A stretch of 10,466 nt of DNA from Anaerolineaceae bacterium UBA6107 (GCA_002428455.1 DIWL01000082.1:2712-13177), one strand, 5' to 3'. Positions 1 to 6,252 are shown, numbered from the stretch's first letter. Numbers and translations: made by a program. The notes: generated by a model not told the origin, from the letters alone.

Positions 1-509
1 ATGCCAATGGCATCCTCAACGTGACTGCCCTGGATAAGGCTTCCAATCGCTCCCAGCACATCACCATCACCGCTTCAAGCGGCCTGTCCGAATCTGAGAT
101 CGAGAAAATGAAACGCGATGCTGAAGCCAACGCTGAGGCTGACCGCAAACGCAAGGAATTGGTGGAAGTACGCAATAACGCTGACAACACCATTTACGCT
201 TCCGAGAAATTGCTGCGCGAGAACGCGGATAAAATCCCCGCTGACATTAAAAAGGAAGTGGAAGATGGTGCGAGCAGCCTGCGTAATGTGATGAACGAAG
301 ATGACGCTGAACGCATCCGCAAGGCGACAGAGTCACTCAGCCAATCCATCCAGAAGGTGGGCGCGAGCATGTACCAACAGCAGCCCGATGCCACCCCGCA
401 AGGTGACCCCGGTACAACTGACCCCGGGCAACCCGGGACAGGTACGGGCGATAATCCCCCCGATGGGGATTCAGGTGATGTAGTGGATGGTGAATATAAA
501 TCGATCTGA
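1..509 (+). CDS. dnaK: Molecular chaperone DnaK (Hsp70), C-terminal part
   Basis: The gene enters from the left edge; frame is set by codons starting at base 3, leaving 168 residues. It begins in the end of the substrate-binding beta domain (the ANGILNV strand typical of Hsp70), followed by the charged, alpha-helical lid with the family pattern ITASSGLSESEIEKM. The tail is a disordered Pro/Gly/Asp-rich stretch ending VVDGEYKSI, comparable to the VVDAEYEE-like ends of bacterial DnaK. The nucleotide-binding domain lies outside the window. DnaK is the cytosolic ATP-dependent chaperone that works with DnaJ, encoded 97 bases downstream on the same strand. The family assignment is secure from the lid sequence and the dnaJ neighbour. 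Confidence 0.96.
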   Translation, partial: ANGILNVTALDKASNRSQHITITASSGLSESEIEKMKRDAEANAEADRKRKELVEVRNNADNTIYASEKLLRENADKIPADIKKEVEDGASSLRNVMNEDDAERIRKATESLSQSIQKVGASMYQQQPDATPQGDPGTTDPGQPGTGTGDNPPDGDSGDVVDGEYKSI

Positions 510-529
510 TCCAATAAGTTCAGTTCAGG

Positions 530-535
530 TATAAT
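530..535 (+). promoter_or_regulatory. Possible -10 element ahead of dnaJ
   Basis: A perfect TATAAT stands in the dnaK-dnaJ gap. The best -35 match is poor: CTGATC at 506-511 with an 18-base spacer. It may give dnaJ-prmA extra transcription independent of dnaK, but read-through from dnaK is at least as likely. No CIRCE operator (TTAGCACTC-N9-GAGTGCTAA) is present in this gap. Confidence 0.3.
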
Positions 536-540
536 CAGCC

Positions 541-571
541 GGGGCGTTTGGACTTGATCATCCAGCGCCCC
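541..571 (+). other. Stem-loop in dnaJ 5' leader
   Basis: GGGGCG (541-546) pairs with CGCCCC (566-571), and inside it TGGA pairs with TCCA around a loop. No T-run follows, so it is not a classical terminator. It could be a processing or mRNA stability element between dnaK and dnaJ. In addition, TGATCCA at 507-513 and TGGATCA at 586-592 are complementary and could close the leader just before the dnaJ SD (AAGGA, 594-598). Confidence 0.5.
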
Positions 572-606
572 CTGAAACATTTACCTGGATCAAAAGGAAT
601 ACATGC

Positions 607-1722
607 ATGGCCAAACGCGATTATTATGAAGTCCTGGGTGTGAATCGTAATGCCTCGGCGGAAGAATTAAAATCAGCCTTCCGCTCGCTGGCGCGCAAGT
701 ATCACCCGGATATGAACAAGGAAGCCGACTCCGAAGAAAATTTCAAAGAGATCAACGAAGCGTACGCCGTGCTTTCAGACACTGAAAAACGCCGCGCGTA
801 CGACCAATTCGGTTTTGCCGGGGTCAACAACGCCGGCGGAGTACCGGACTGGTCCAATATGGACTTCGCGGATATCTTCGGAGAGTTCTTTGGCTTTGCC
901 ACCGGTGCATCCCGCCAGCGCCAGAACGCTCCACGGCGCGGGCAGGACCTGGCTTACACCGCCTCGCTCAACTTCGAGGAAGCCATTTTCGGTGTTGAAA
1001 AAGACATTGAGATCACGCGTGACGAGGTTTGCGAGACCTGTAAAGGCAGCGGCTCTGAACCTGGTACCAATCCCGCCAAATGCACCAACTGCGGCGGACG
1101 CGGTGAGGTACGCCAGGTACGCCAGACCTTCCTCGGCTCGATGGTGCAGGTTACCACCTGCCCGGTCTGTTCAGGACGCGGCGAGATCATCAACACACCC
1201 TGTCACAACTGCCGCGGTAGAGGGTTGGAGCGCAAGACGCGGATTAAAAAGGTCTCCATTCCCGCTGGCGTGGACACCGGAACCCAGATCCGCCTGGCTG
1301 GTGAAGGTCAGCCCGGCATCAATGGCGGACCCACCGGTAACCTGTACATTGAGATCAAGGTGAAGGATCACAAATTTTTCCGCAGGCGCGGCAATGACAT
1401 CCTGCTTGATCTGAATATCAACGTGGCGCAAGCCACTTTAGGCGCGGAAATCGAAGTTCCCACCGTGGATGGGCCGACCAAACTCAACATCCCCACCGGC
1501 ACCCAGCCGGGCAAGATATTCACACTGCGTGGAAAAGGCAGCCCCATCCTGCGCACCAATCAACGCGGCGACCAGCAGGTGATCGTCAACGTGGAAATAC
1601 CCTCCCGCCTGACGGATGAACAACGTGCCCATTTTGAAGCCCTGGCCGCTTCCATGGGAACTGAAGTCCGCCCGCAGGAAAAAGGATTCTTTGAAACTCT
1701 GAAAGAGGTGTTTGGTGGCTGA
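607..1722 (+). CDS. dnaJ: Chaperone protein DnaJ (Hsp40), type I
   Basis: The protein has 371 residues, the usual length of bacterial DnaJ. An N-terminal J domain carries the HPD motif at 33-35, which stimulates DnaK ATPase. A short Gly/Phe-rich linker follows (about 70-110). The zinc-binding domain has four CxxCxGxG repeats with cysteines at 142/145, 159/162, 185/188 and 199/202. The C-terminal substrate-binding domains run to about 350. The start at 607 has AAGGA eight bases upstream. The out-of-frame ATG at 603 is not used. All functional residues are intact, so it is an active cytosolic co-chaperone. Its 3' end overlaps prmA by 8 bases from the preferred prmA start, which suggests translational coupling. 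Confidence 0.98.
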   Translation: MAKRDYYEVLGVNRNASAEELKSAFRSLARKYHPDMNKEADSEENFKEINEAYAVLSDTEKRRAYDQFGFAGVNNAGGVPDWSNMDFADIFGEFFGFATGASRQRQNAPRRGQDLAYTASLNFEEAIFGVEKDIEITRDEVCETCKGSGSEPGTNPAKCTNCGGRGEVRQVRQTFLGSMVQVTTCPVCSGRGEIINTPCHNCRGRGLERKTRIKKVSIPAGVDTGTQIRLAGEGQPGINGGPTGNLYIEIKVKDHKFFRRRGNDILLDLNINVAQATLGAEIEVPTVDGPTKLNIPTGTQPGKIFTLRGKGSPILRTNQRGDQQVIVNVEIPSRLTDEQRAHFEALAASMGTEVRPQEKGFFETLKEVFGG

Positions 1723-2632
1723 AGCCAGGTGGTTACAGGTAACATTAACCGTTGACGGCGAACTCGCCGAGGCGGTCTCCGAAGTGCTGGATCGTTTTAC
1801 CAGCGGTGGTGTGGTCGTGGAAAGCAATGTGAAATACAACGACGCCGAGGACGAAGGCACACCATATGGACCTGTGAAAGTGTACGGCTACCTGGTGATC
1901 GATGCCCAAATTGAAGAGAACCGCCGCAAACTGGAGGAAGCCCTATGGCATCTCCACACCATCCGTGAACTGCCACAGGCGCAGTATACCGAGATTGCGG
2001 ACGAGAACTGGATGGCCGCGTGGAAGGATCATTACCATCCCATCCCCATCGGAAAGAAGTTACTCGTGCTGCCCGCCTGGATCAAACAGGAAGACATGAG
2101 CCGGTTGGCGGTCAAGATCGATCCGAGCATGGCCTTCGGCACCGGTACACATCCCTCGACTCAGCTCTGCATGGAGCTGCTTGAGGAGTACGCACAGGAG
2201 GGTAAGCCGGTGATCGACATCGGCTGCGGATCGGGTATCCTTTCGATTGCCGCGCTCAAACTGGGTGCTAGCCGCGCCATCAGCGTGGATATCGACGCCG
2301 CTGCTGTAAAAGCCACCCGTGAGAACAGCCAGGCAAACGGCGTGGATGACCGCATTGAAACTGGCAAGGGCTCCATCGCTGAAATTGCTGCGGGCGAATT
2401 CTCACTCCGCTCTGCCCCGTTGGTACTGGCCAATATTCTCGCGCCTGTGCTGATCCGATTATTCGATGCCGGCATGGCAGACCTGGTCTCACCGGGCGGC
2501 GTGATCATTCTGGCGGGCATCCTGGCTGAACAGGCTGCGGGGGTTAGCGCAGCGGGTGAAGCACATGGGCTGGAGTTCGTCACACAGCGCCAGTCAGGGG
2601 ATTGGGCTGCACTGGCAATGCGAAAGCCCTGA
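1715..2632 (+). CDS. prmA: Ribosomal protein L11 methyltransferase PrmA
   Basis: The 305-residue protein is a class I SAM-dependent methyltransferase that methylates L11. It has an N-terminal substrate-recognition domain, then the PrmA signature FGTGTHPST, the SAM-binding loop DIGCGSG (168-174), the acidic strand end VDID, and the ANILAPV motif that is the family's post-I catalytic region. The start is uncertain. GTG at 1715 is four bases after a strong SD (GAGGTG, 1705-1710) and is preferred; TTG at 1712 is in frame but too close to it. The gene overlaps the end of dnaJ. A dnaK-dnaJ-prmA order is also known from the Bacillus subtilis dnaK operon. L11 (rplK) is encoded in this same window on the opposite strand. 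Confidence 0.95.
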   Translation: MAEARWLQVTLTVDGELAEAVSEVLDRFTSGGVVVESNVKYNDAEDEGTPYGPVKVYGYLVIDAQIEENRRKLEEALWHLHTIRELPQAQYTEIADENWMAAWKDHYHPIPIGKKLLVLPAWIKQEDMSRLAVKIDPSMAFGTGTHPSTQLCMELLEEYAQEGKPVIDIGCGSGILSIAALKLGASRAISVDIDAAAVKATRENSQANGVDDRIETGKGSIAEIAAGEFSLRSAPLVLANILAPVLIRLFDAGMADLVSPGGVIILAGILAEQAAGVSAAGEAHGLEFVTQRQSGDWAALAMRKP

Positions 2633-2653
2633 TCGATTGTCGTCGCTTATTGC

Positions 2654-2674
2654 CCGCGTTTTACGCGGCTTTTT
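2654..2674 (+). terminator. Intrinsic terminator after prmA
   Basis: CCGCGT (2654-2659) and ACGCGG (2663-2668) form a six-pair GC-rich stem with a three-base loop, followed by C and five T (2670-2674). It ends the dnaK-dnaJ-prmA transcript and isolates it from the acetyltransferase promoter that starts three bases later. Confidence 0.8.
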
Positions 2675-2676
2675 AA

Positions 2677-2706
2677 TTGACAGCCAACCTGAGCAGGCTT
2701 TATACT
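2677..2706 (+). promoter_or_regulatory. Sigma-70-type promoter of the GNAT gene
   Basis: A consensus -35 TTGACA (2677-2682) is followed by an 18-base spacer and -10 TATACT (2701-2706). The expected start of transcription, about seven bases after the -10, falls on or next to the ATG at 2714. No SD lies between, so the mRNA should be leaderless. Confidence 0.85.
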
Positions 2707-2713
2707 ATCCGGC

Positions 2714-3211
2714 ATGAACCAATCATTGATACGCAACGTACGTGAGTCAGATATCCCTGAGATCATCGAGATCTACAATCCCTTCATCACCAAAACAACT
2801 GTTTCATTTGAAGAAGAACCGGTGTCTGCACAGGAGATGCAGCGACGTATCCGGCAGGTGCAGGACCAGGGTTTGCCCTGGTTATGTATAGAGGTGGAGG
2901 ACAAAGTGGCTGGTTATGCCTACGCTTCCCGCTGGCGTGAACGCCCAGCCTACCGCTTTACAGTAGAAACGACCATTTATCTTAGCCCTACGTATACCGG
3001 GCGCGGCATCGGGAGGTCCCTGTACAGCACCCTGCTTGAACAGGTACGCGCCCTTGGAATGCACCAGGTCATCGCGGTGATCACGCTGCCCAACCCGGCC
3101 AGTGTATCTTTGCATGAAAAACTTGGATTCAGGAAAGTTGCACATTTCAGCGAAGTTGGATACAAATTCAACCAGTGGCTCGATGTGGGCTACTGGCAGC
3201 GTGCACTCTAA
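2714..3211 (+). CDS. GNAT family N-acetyltransferase, phosphinothricin acetyltransferase-like
   Basis: A single GNAT domain of 165 residues. The acetyl-CoA pyrophosphate loop is visible as Y-T-G-R-G-I-G-R (94-101), after a beta strand with the ETTIYL pattern. The N-terminus (IRNVRESDIPEIIEIYN) and the segment YRFTVETTIY are typical of the Pat/MddA/YwnH subgroup, which acetylates phosphinothricin, methionine sulfoximine or other small amines. The C-terminus GYWQRAL also fits that group. The true substrate cannot be read from sequence; amino acid or herbicide-analogue detoxification is the family expectation. The gene stands alone between its own promoter and a convergent DinB gene. Start at 2714 is the first ATG and coincides with the predicted transcription start. 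Confidence 0.88.
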   Translation: MNQSLIRNVRESDIPEIIEIYNPFITKTTVSFEEEPVSAQEMQRRIRQVQDQGLPWLCIEVEDKVAGYAYASRWRERPAYRFTVETTIYLSPTYTGRGIGRSLYSTLLEQVRALGMHQVIAVITLPNPASVSLHEKLGFRKVAHFSEVGYKFNQWLDVGYWQRAL

Positions 3212-3267
3212 CGAATCATCCGGCAACAGAAAAGACCAACATTTCACCCCCACCCTCCGTCCGCAGT

Positions 3268-3789
3268 TTATGATTTGTACAGGTACTCGCTGCGGTAAGG
3301 CGCTTTTTCCTCTACATCTCCCACGTATTCCGGCAGGTTGTGATGCCCCAGTAACTGGCGGATGGCCTGTACTTCGCCGGTGTGGTACCAGTAATGGTAG
3401 ATGACGCGCTGCATGGCTGAGCCGAGGGACTGCCCGACGATTTTACCGCGGCGCAGCAATTCTTCCTGCAGGTCGGCGCTGGTCAATCTTTCGAGGAAGG
3501 GCTGAGATTGTCCTGTTACCTCCAGCCACATATGCAGCACCTCGACCAGTGAAGGCGAGCTCTTCGGTGAACCATAAGCGAACCTGGTATTCAGATCGGA
3601 AAACAGTACCTTGCGTTGGGCAAGATCGAGCCAGTACCTCTGTTCATGCCAGGCCATGTGCCCCACCAGCCAGCTGATGCAATTCATTGGACCCAGGTGC
3701 TTCACTGCTTCAGCCGCGGACACCCCTTCCAGGCCGCGCAGCCACTCGCTGCGGGTGAAAAACAGTTGAGTAACCAATGGATGAATCAT
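3268..3789 (-). CDS. DinB-superfamily protein (DinB_2-like)
   Basis: A 173-residue, all-helical protein resembling the DinB/YfiT four-helix-bundle superfamily. Candidate metal ligands are His44 or His48 (in WLVGHMAWHE) and the HxxxH pair His132/His136 (YHYWYHTGE), where the family keeps its metal-binding histidine triad. Members include mycothiol- or bacillithiol-dependent transferases and hydrolases and many proteins of unknown function, so no substrate is assigned. The start is supported by AAGGAGG (3796-3802) six bases upstream. The gene converges with the acetyltransferase gene across 56 bases holding no clear terminator. It is separated from osmC by that operon's terminator and so has its own transcript. 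Confidence 0.82.
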   Translation of the reverse strand: MIHPLVTQLFFTRSEWLRGLEGVSAAEAVKHLGPMNCISWLVGHMAWHEQRYWLDLAQRKVLFSDLNTRFAYGSPKSSPSLVEVLHMWLEVTGQSQPFLERLTSADLQEELLRRGKIVGQSLGSAMQRVIYHYWYHTGEVQAIRQLLGHHNLPEYVGDVEEKAPYRSEYLYKS

Positions 3790-3839
3790 CTCCTGCCTCC
3801 TTGGGAATGATGCCCATATAAATTTGTTGACTCTCTCTT

Positions 3840-3869
3840 ATGATACAACTTTTCAGGGTTAAAACACAA
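3840..3869 (-). promoter_or_regulatory. Weak candidate promoter of the DinB-like gene
   Basis: On the minus strand TTGTGT (3869-3864), an 18-base spacer and TATCAT (3845-3840) precede the gene. The -35 matches only in TTG, and the site sits in the tail of the osmC terminator. It is the best pair I found in the gap, but the call is tentative. Confidence 0.3.
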
Positions 3870-3894
3870 CCGGCCAGCTTTATGCTGACCGGTT
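3861..3894 (-). terminator. Intrinsic terminator after osmC
   Basis: On the minus strand an 11-pair stem forms from 3894-3884 and 3878-3868 (one G-U pair) around a five-base loop, followed by GTGTTTTAAC. It closes the fmdB-csoR-osmC operon 17 bases after the osmC stop. Confidence 0.75.
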
Positions 3895-3910
3895 GAATGA
3901 AAGAGAAGGT

Positions 3911-4315
3911 TTACGCTACGATCTCGAACGAAGTGGTGATCTCCGCCTTACCGCGCAGGGTGGCCGCTACTGAGCAATACTTCTCCTCGGAAAGTTCGAT
4001 CGCCTGAGCAACATCTTTCTCATTCAACTTTTCCCCTTTAAGCCGGTAGATAAGATGGATCTTGCGGAAGGTCCACGGGGGTTCCTGCTCCTGTTCGCCT
4101 TCTACGTTGATCTCAAGCTTTTCAAGCCCGAGCCGTTTCTTGTTCAGAATCTCCACCACGTCCACCGCAGTGCAGGCTGCCAGCGCTACCAACAGCAATT
4201 CGGAGGGTTTCATTCCCACCCCCTCATCCGGGGTAGATAACACAACTGAGTGCTTTGTGGAATCCATACCGATGAACTGCTTGCCGCCGATCCATTTAAC
4301 TGTCGCTGAACTCAT
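3911..4315 (-). CDS. OsmC/Ohr family protein
   Basis: A 134-residue single-domain OsmC-like protein. The two conserved cysteines are visible: Cys48 in the helix LLLVALAACTAVDVV, and Cys114 in SEEKYCSVAATL. In OsmC and Ohr the pair reduces organic hydroperoxides by thiol chemistry. Many proteins of this subgroup (YhfA/SACOL1771-like) have no assayed substrate. The protein is cytosolic, with no signal peptide. It lies 20 bases downstream of the csoR-like gene and is the last gene of the operon. The start has AGGAGA (4321-4326) upstream. Co-transcription with a thiol-based repressor suggests response to peroxide or reactive sulfur, which is inference. Confidence 0.9.
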   Translation of the reverse strand: MSSATVKWIGGKQFIGMDSTKHSVVLSTPDEGVGMKPSELLLVALAACTAVDVVEILNKKRLGLEKLEINVEGEQEQEPPWTFRKIHLIYRLKGEKLNEKDVAQAIELSEEKYCSVAATLRGKAEITTSFEIVA

Positions 4316-4335
4316 TTATCTCTCCTAAAACAGGT

Positions 4336-4602
4336 TTACGCTTTGTGAATGACCGACAGCATTTCCGCTGCCAGTTTCCGGCGTGTTTCGGCATCCACAT
4401 CATCTGACAACAGGCACTGGTTGACCGTAACAGCCAGGTAGGCTTCTATTGTGCTCTGCAACGCGGAGCGCGCCGCGGTCAATTGCTGCAGCACATCGCT
4501 GCAATCTTTGTTCTCACCGATCATGCGGTTGATCCCTCTCAACTGCCCTTCCAGGCGGTTGAGGCGGTTCTGAATGGAACGTTTTTGTGCTTCTGTTTGC
4601 AT
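4336..4602 (-). CDS. CsoR/RcnR/FrmR-family repressor, CstR-like (DUF156)
   Basis: An 88-residue all-helical repressor of the metal-sensitive family; the helix pattern NRLNRLEGQLRGINRMI is diagnostic. Copper sensors of this family use Cys-His-Cys (Cys36, His61, Cys65 in Mycobacterium tuberculosis CsoR). Here the cysteines are Cys34 and Cys63, with the same spacing of 29, but Thr59 takes the histidine position. Two cysteines without the histidine is the pattern of CstR, which senses persulfides by cross-linking them. The position-3 histidine of nickel-sensing RcnR is also absent. It is the middle gene of the operon, and a family-type operator at 4869-4885 suggests autoregulation. The SD is weak (AGGAAT, 4612-4617) and partly in a small hairpin. 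Confidence 0.9.
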   Translation of the reverse strand: MQTEAQKRSIQNRLNRLEGQLRGINRMIGENKDCSDVLQQLTAARSALQSTIEAYLAVTVNQCLLSDDVDAETRRKLAAEMLSVIHKA

Positions 4603-4614
4603 TTTTTCTCTATT

Positions 4615-4627
4615 CCTGCCACGCAGG
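4615..4627 (-). other. Small hairpin at the csoR-like SD
   Basis: On the minus strand CCTGC and GCAGG pair around the loop GTG, and the second arm contains part of the SD of the csoR-like gene. It could lower translation of the repressor relative to its neighbours. Confidence 0.35.
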
Positions 4628-4641
4628 GAAGGTTATCCCCC

Positions 4642-4848
4642 TCAGGTAAATCCGCCCCGTCCCGGTCCACAGCCTCCGGATGGAGCAGTAGTGGCGGCTG
4701 ATCCTTTTGCGGAGAAGAGGGAAAGCTTCTTTCGGGTATTCTTTCCAGCACAGGTCGGGCAGGCTGGTCTCTCATCCGCCTGGTCGAAGCGCATCATCTT
4801 ATCAAATTCCCGCCCGCAATCCGGGCAAACATACTCATACAATGGCAT
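4642..4848 (-). CDS. FmdB-family zinc-ribbon protein
   Basis: A 68-residue protein with the N-terminal FmdB/CxxC_CxxC_SSSS domain: MPLYEYVCPDCG and two CxxC knuckles (Cys8/Cys11 and Cys30/Cys33) that would bind one zinc ion. The C-terminal half is a flexible Ser/Ala/Gly tail, typical of the family. The domain was named after a putative regulator of formamide/amide utilisation, but its biochemical role is not established. The start is strongly supported by GGAGG eight bases upstream on the minus strand. It is the first gene of the operon and lies directly behind the palindromic operator. Confidence 0.9.
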   Translation of the reverse strand: MPLYEYVCPDCGREFDKMMRFDQADERPACPTCAGKNTRKKLSLFSAKGSAATTAPSGGCGPGRGGFT

Positions 4849-4868
4849 TGTTCCAACCTCCGATGTGT

Positions 4869-4885
4869 ATACTCCAGGGGAGTAT
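4869..4885 (-). promoter_or_regulatory. Palindromic operator of CsoR/CstR type in the fmdB promoter
   Basis: ATACTCC (4869-4875) and GGAGTAT (4879-4885) form a perfect seven-base inverted repeat with spacer AGG. Operators reported for the CsoR family are AT-flanked C/G tracts of this kind. A third half-site, GAGTATAC, lies at 4894-4901. Two -10-like hexamers on the minus strand overlap or adjoin it: TATACT (4900-4895) and TATACA (4871-4866), both with weak -35 elements. Either way, a bound repressor would block the promoter or early transcript. The assignment to the csoR-like product two genes downstream is inference. Confidence 0.6.
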
Positions 4886-4944
4886 TTCGATCAGAGTATA
4901 CCACGCCACCTTATTACTGAACAGATTATTCCGGAAATTACTTC

Positions 4945-4973
4945 TTGACATTGAACAAATGTTCGTGTATTAT
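4945..4973 (+). promoter_or_regulatory. lexA promoter with SOS (LexA) box
   Basis: The -35 TTGACA (4945-4950) and -10 TATTAT (4968-4973) are separated by 17 bases. Between them lies GAACAAATGTTC (4953-4964), a perfect GAAC-N4-GTTC LexA box of the Gram-positive type. LexA bound here would block RNA polymerase, so lexA is autoregulated. Transcription should start near 4980, giving a leader of about 33 bases. Confidence 0.9.
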
Positions 4974-5012
4974 TGTAGTACAAATGACCGATATACCGGT
5001 TAGGAGGTTAAC

Positions 5013-5738
5013 ATGGCACGCAGACAATCCGGTCTCAGCGAGAGACACCGCAAGATCATGGAGTTCCTGACAAAATTCCAGACCGCCAACGGCTATCCCC
5101 CGTCCATCAGGCAAATCGGGGACAGCATCAATGTGAAGTCCACCTCCCTGGTGGATTATTACCTCAACCAGCTGCAGGAGATGGGTTACATCGAACGTGA
5201 AAACCACATATCGCGCAGCATACGTGTCATCCAACCATTACAATCTGGCTTCTCTGTTACCGGCACGGTCACAGATGCACTCAGGAATGCCGGAGCAGTG
5301 CTCGCCAATATGGTCACCATCCCGATCGCCGGCCGTATTGTTGCCAGTGCCCCCATCCCCGTTCCGGCATCTGACCTCAACTACTATGATGCCGAATCGA
5401 GTGTAGACATCGCCCGCAGCCTGCTTCCCTCGAAGGACATCAACGACCTCTTTGCATTGGAAGTCAGCGGTGATTCTATGATCGACGCCATGGTCAATGA
5501 TGGCGACATCGTTGTGATGAAGAAGGCCGATTCTGCCAACAACGGTGAGATGGTAGCGGTCTGGCTGGATGATAAGGATGAAACTACCTTAAAATACTTT
5601 TACAAGGAAGCCAACCGCATCCGCCTGCAACCGGCCAACCCGAACATGGGACCGATCTACGTCCAGAACCCAAAGAGCCTGCGCATCATGGGCAAAGTGG
5701 TCATGGTCATCCGCCAGATCAAGTCGGTCGCTGCATAG
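5013..5738 (+). CDS. lexA: LexA repressor (SOS regulator, self-cleaving)
   Basis: A 241-residue protein, longer than the usual 200-230. The N-terminal winged helix-turn-helix spans about 1-73 (PSIRQIGDSINVKSTSLVDYYL). The C-terminal S24 peptidase domain has the catalytic Ser155 in SGDSM and Lys194 in TTLKYF, so the Ser-Lys dyad is intact. The cleavage region aligns as IPIAGRIVASAPI, placing Ala111-Ser112 where most LexA proteins have Ala-Gly. The segment between the cleavage region and SGDSM is about ten residues longer than in B. subtilis. The protein represses SOS genes until RecA-DNA filaments trigger self-cleavage. The start has AGGAGG (5002-5007). The gene is divergent from fmdB, and its own box lies in its promoter. 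Confidence 0.96.
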   Translation: MARRQSGLSERHRKIMEFLTKFQTANGYPPSIRQIGDSINVKSTSLVDYYLNQLQEMGYIERENHISRSIRVIQPLQSGFSVTGTVTDALRNAGAVLANMVTIPIAGRIVASAPIPVPASDLNYYDAESSVDIARSLLPSKDINDLFALEVSGDSMIDAMVNDGDIVVMKKADSANNGEMVAVWLDDKDETTLKYFYKEANRIRLQPANPNMGPIYVQNPKSLRIMGKVVMVIRQIKSVAA

Positions 5739-5781
5739 CTAAAAGGGCAGAATAGAACCACCGGTTTATCAGATTTAAACC

Positions 5782-5817
5782 AAAAACCAGGGTCAGCTTC
5801 CGCGTTCCCTGGTTTTT
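5782..5817. terminator. Bidirectional terminator between lexA and rplL
   Basis: AAAAACCAGGG (5782-5792) and CCCTGGTTTTT (5807-5817) form an 11-pair stem with a 14-base loop. The stem ends in five T on both strands, so it can end both lexA (+) and the rplJL transcript (-). Confidence 0.85.
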
Positions 5818-5835
5818 AAATTCCTTTAACAGGAA

Positions 5836-6213
5836 CTAGGCCAGTTCTACAACGCCACCAGCTTCTTCAAGCTTCTTCTTGGCATCGTTGGCAGCTTCTT
5901 TGCCAACAGCGCTGAGGACTTTGGCGCCAGCGGTTTCGGCCATGGTCTTGGCTTCTACGAGACCCAGGTTGGTGAGGGTGCGGATGACCTTGATAACTTC
6001 GATCTTCTTGGGACCGGGATCCTTGAGAACAACATCAAACTCGGTCTTCTCTTCCACGGGCTCAGCCGCAGCAGCGGCAGCGGGACCAGCGGCAACAGCG
6101 ACAGGAGCGGCGGCGGAAACGCCCCACTTCTCTTCCAACAATTTCACAAGCTCTGCAGCTTCGAGAACAGATAAACCACTCAACTGTTCAACAATTTTTT
6201 CTAAATCAGCCAT
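5836..6213 (-). CDS. rplL: 50S ribosomal protein L7/L12
   Basis: 125 residues, the family length. An N-terminal dimerisation domain (1-33, binds the L10 helix) is followed by an Ala/Pro-rich hinge and a C-terminal domain that recruits elongation factors. The factor-binding face is largely conserved: KKIEVIKVIR keeps the equivalents of E. coli Lys65, Ile69, Lys70 and Arg73, and the EAK lysine (Lys84) is present. The E. coli Lys81 position in LGLKEAK is Val here. The start is supported by AAGGAG (6222-6227) eight bases upstream, behind an A-rich leader that should favour high translation. It is the last gene of the operon; a strong terminator, not rpoB, follows. Confidence 0.97.
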   Translation of the reverse strand: MADLEKIVEQLSGLSVLEAAELVKLLEEKWGVSAAAPVAVAAGPAAAAAAEPVEEKTEFDVVLKDPGPKKIEVIKVIRTLTNLGLVEAKTMAETAGAKVLSAVGKEAANDAKKKLEEAGGVVELA

Positions 6214-6252
6214 TTCAAAAACTCCTTCTAAGTTTATATTTTTTCTGTTTGT

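Noticed and set aside
194..580. Minus-strand frame of 128 codons over dnaK
   Set aside because: Shadow of the DnaK lid and tail; no SD or recognisable domain.
510..606. CIRCE (HrcA) operator
   Set aside because: Searched by eye in the dnaK-dnaJ gap and not found; it could only lie upstream of the window.
3827..3844. TTGACT followed by TATGAT on the + strand
   Set aside because: The spacer is only six bases, and no + strand gene follows.
4974..4983. Short palindrome TTGTA-G-TACAA near the lexA transcription start
   Set aside because: Only five-base arms, and no known regulator fits; likely chance next to the SOS box.
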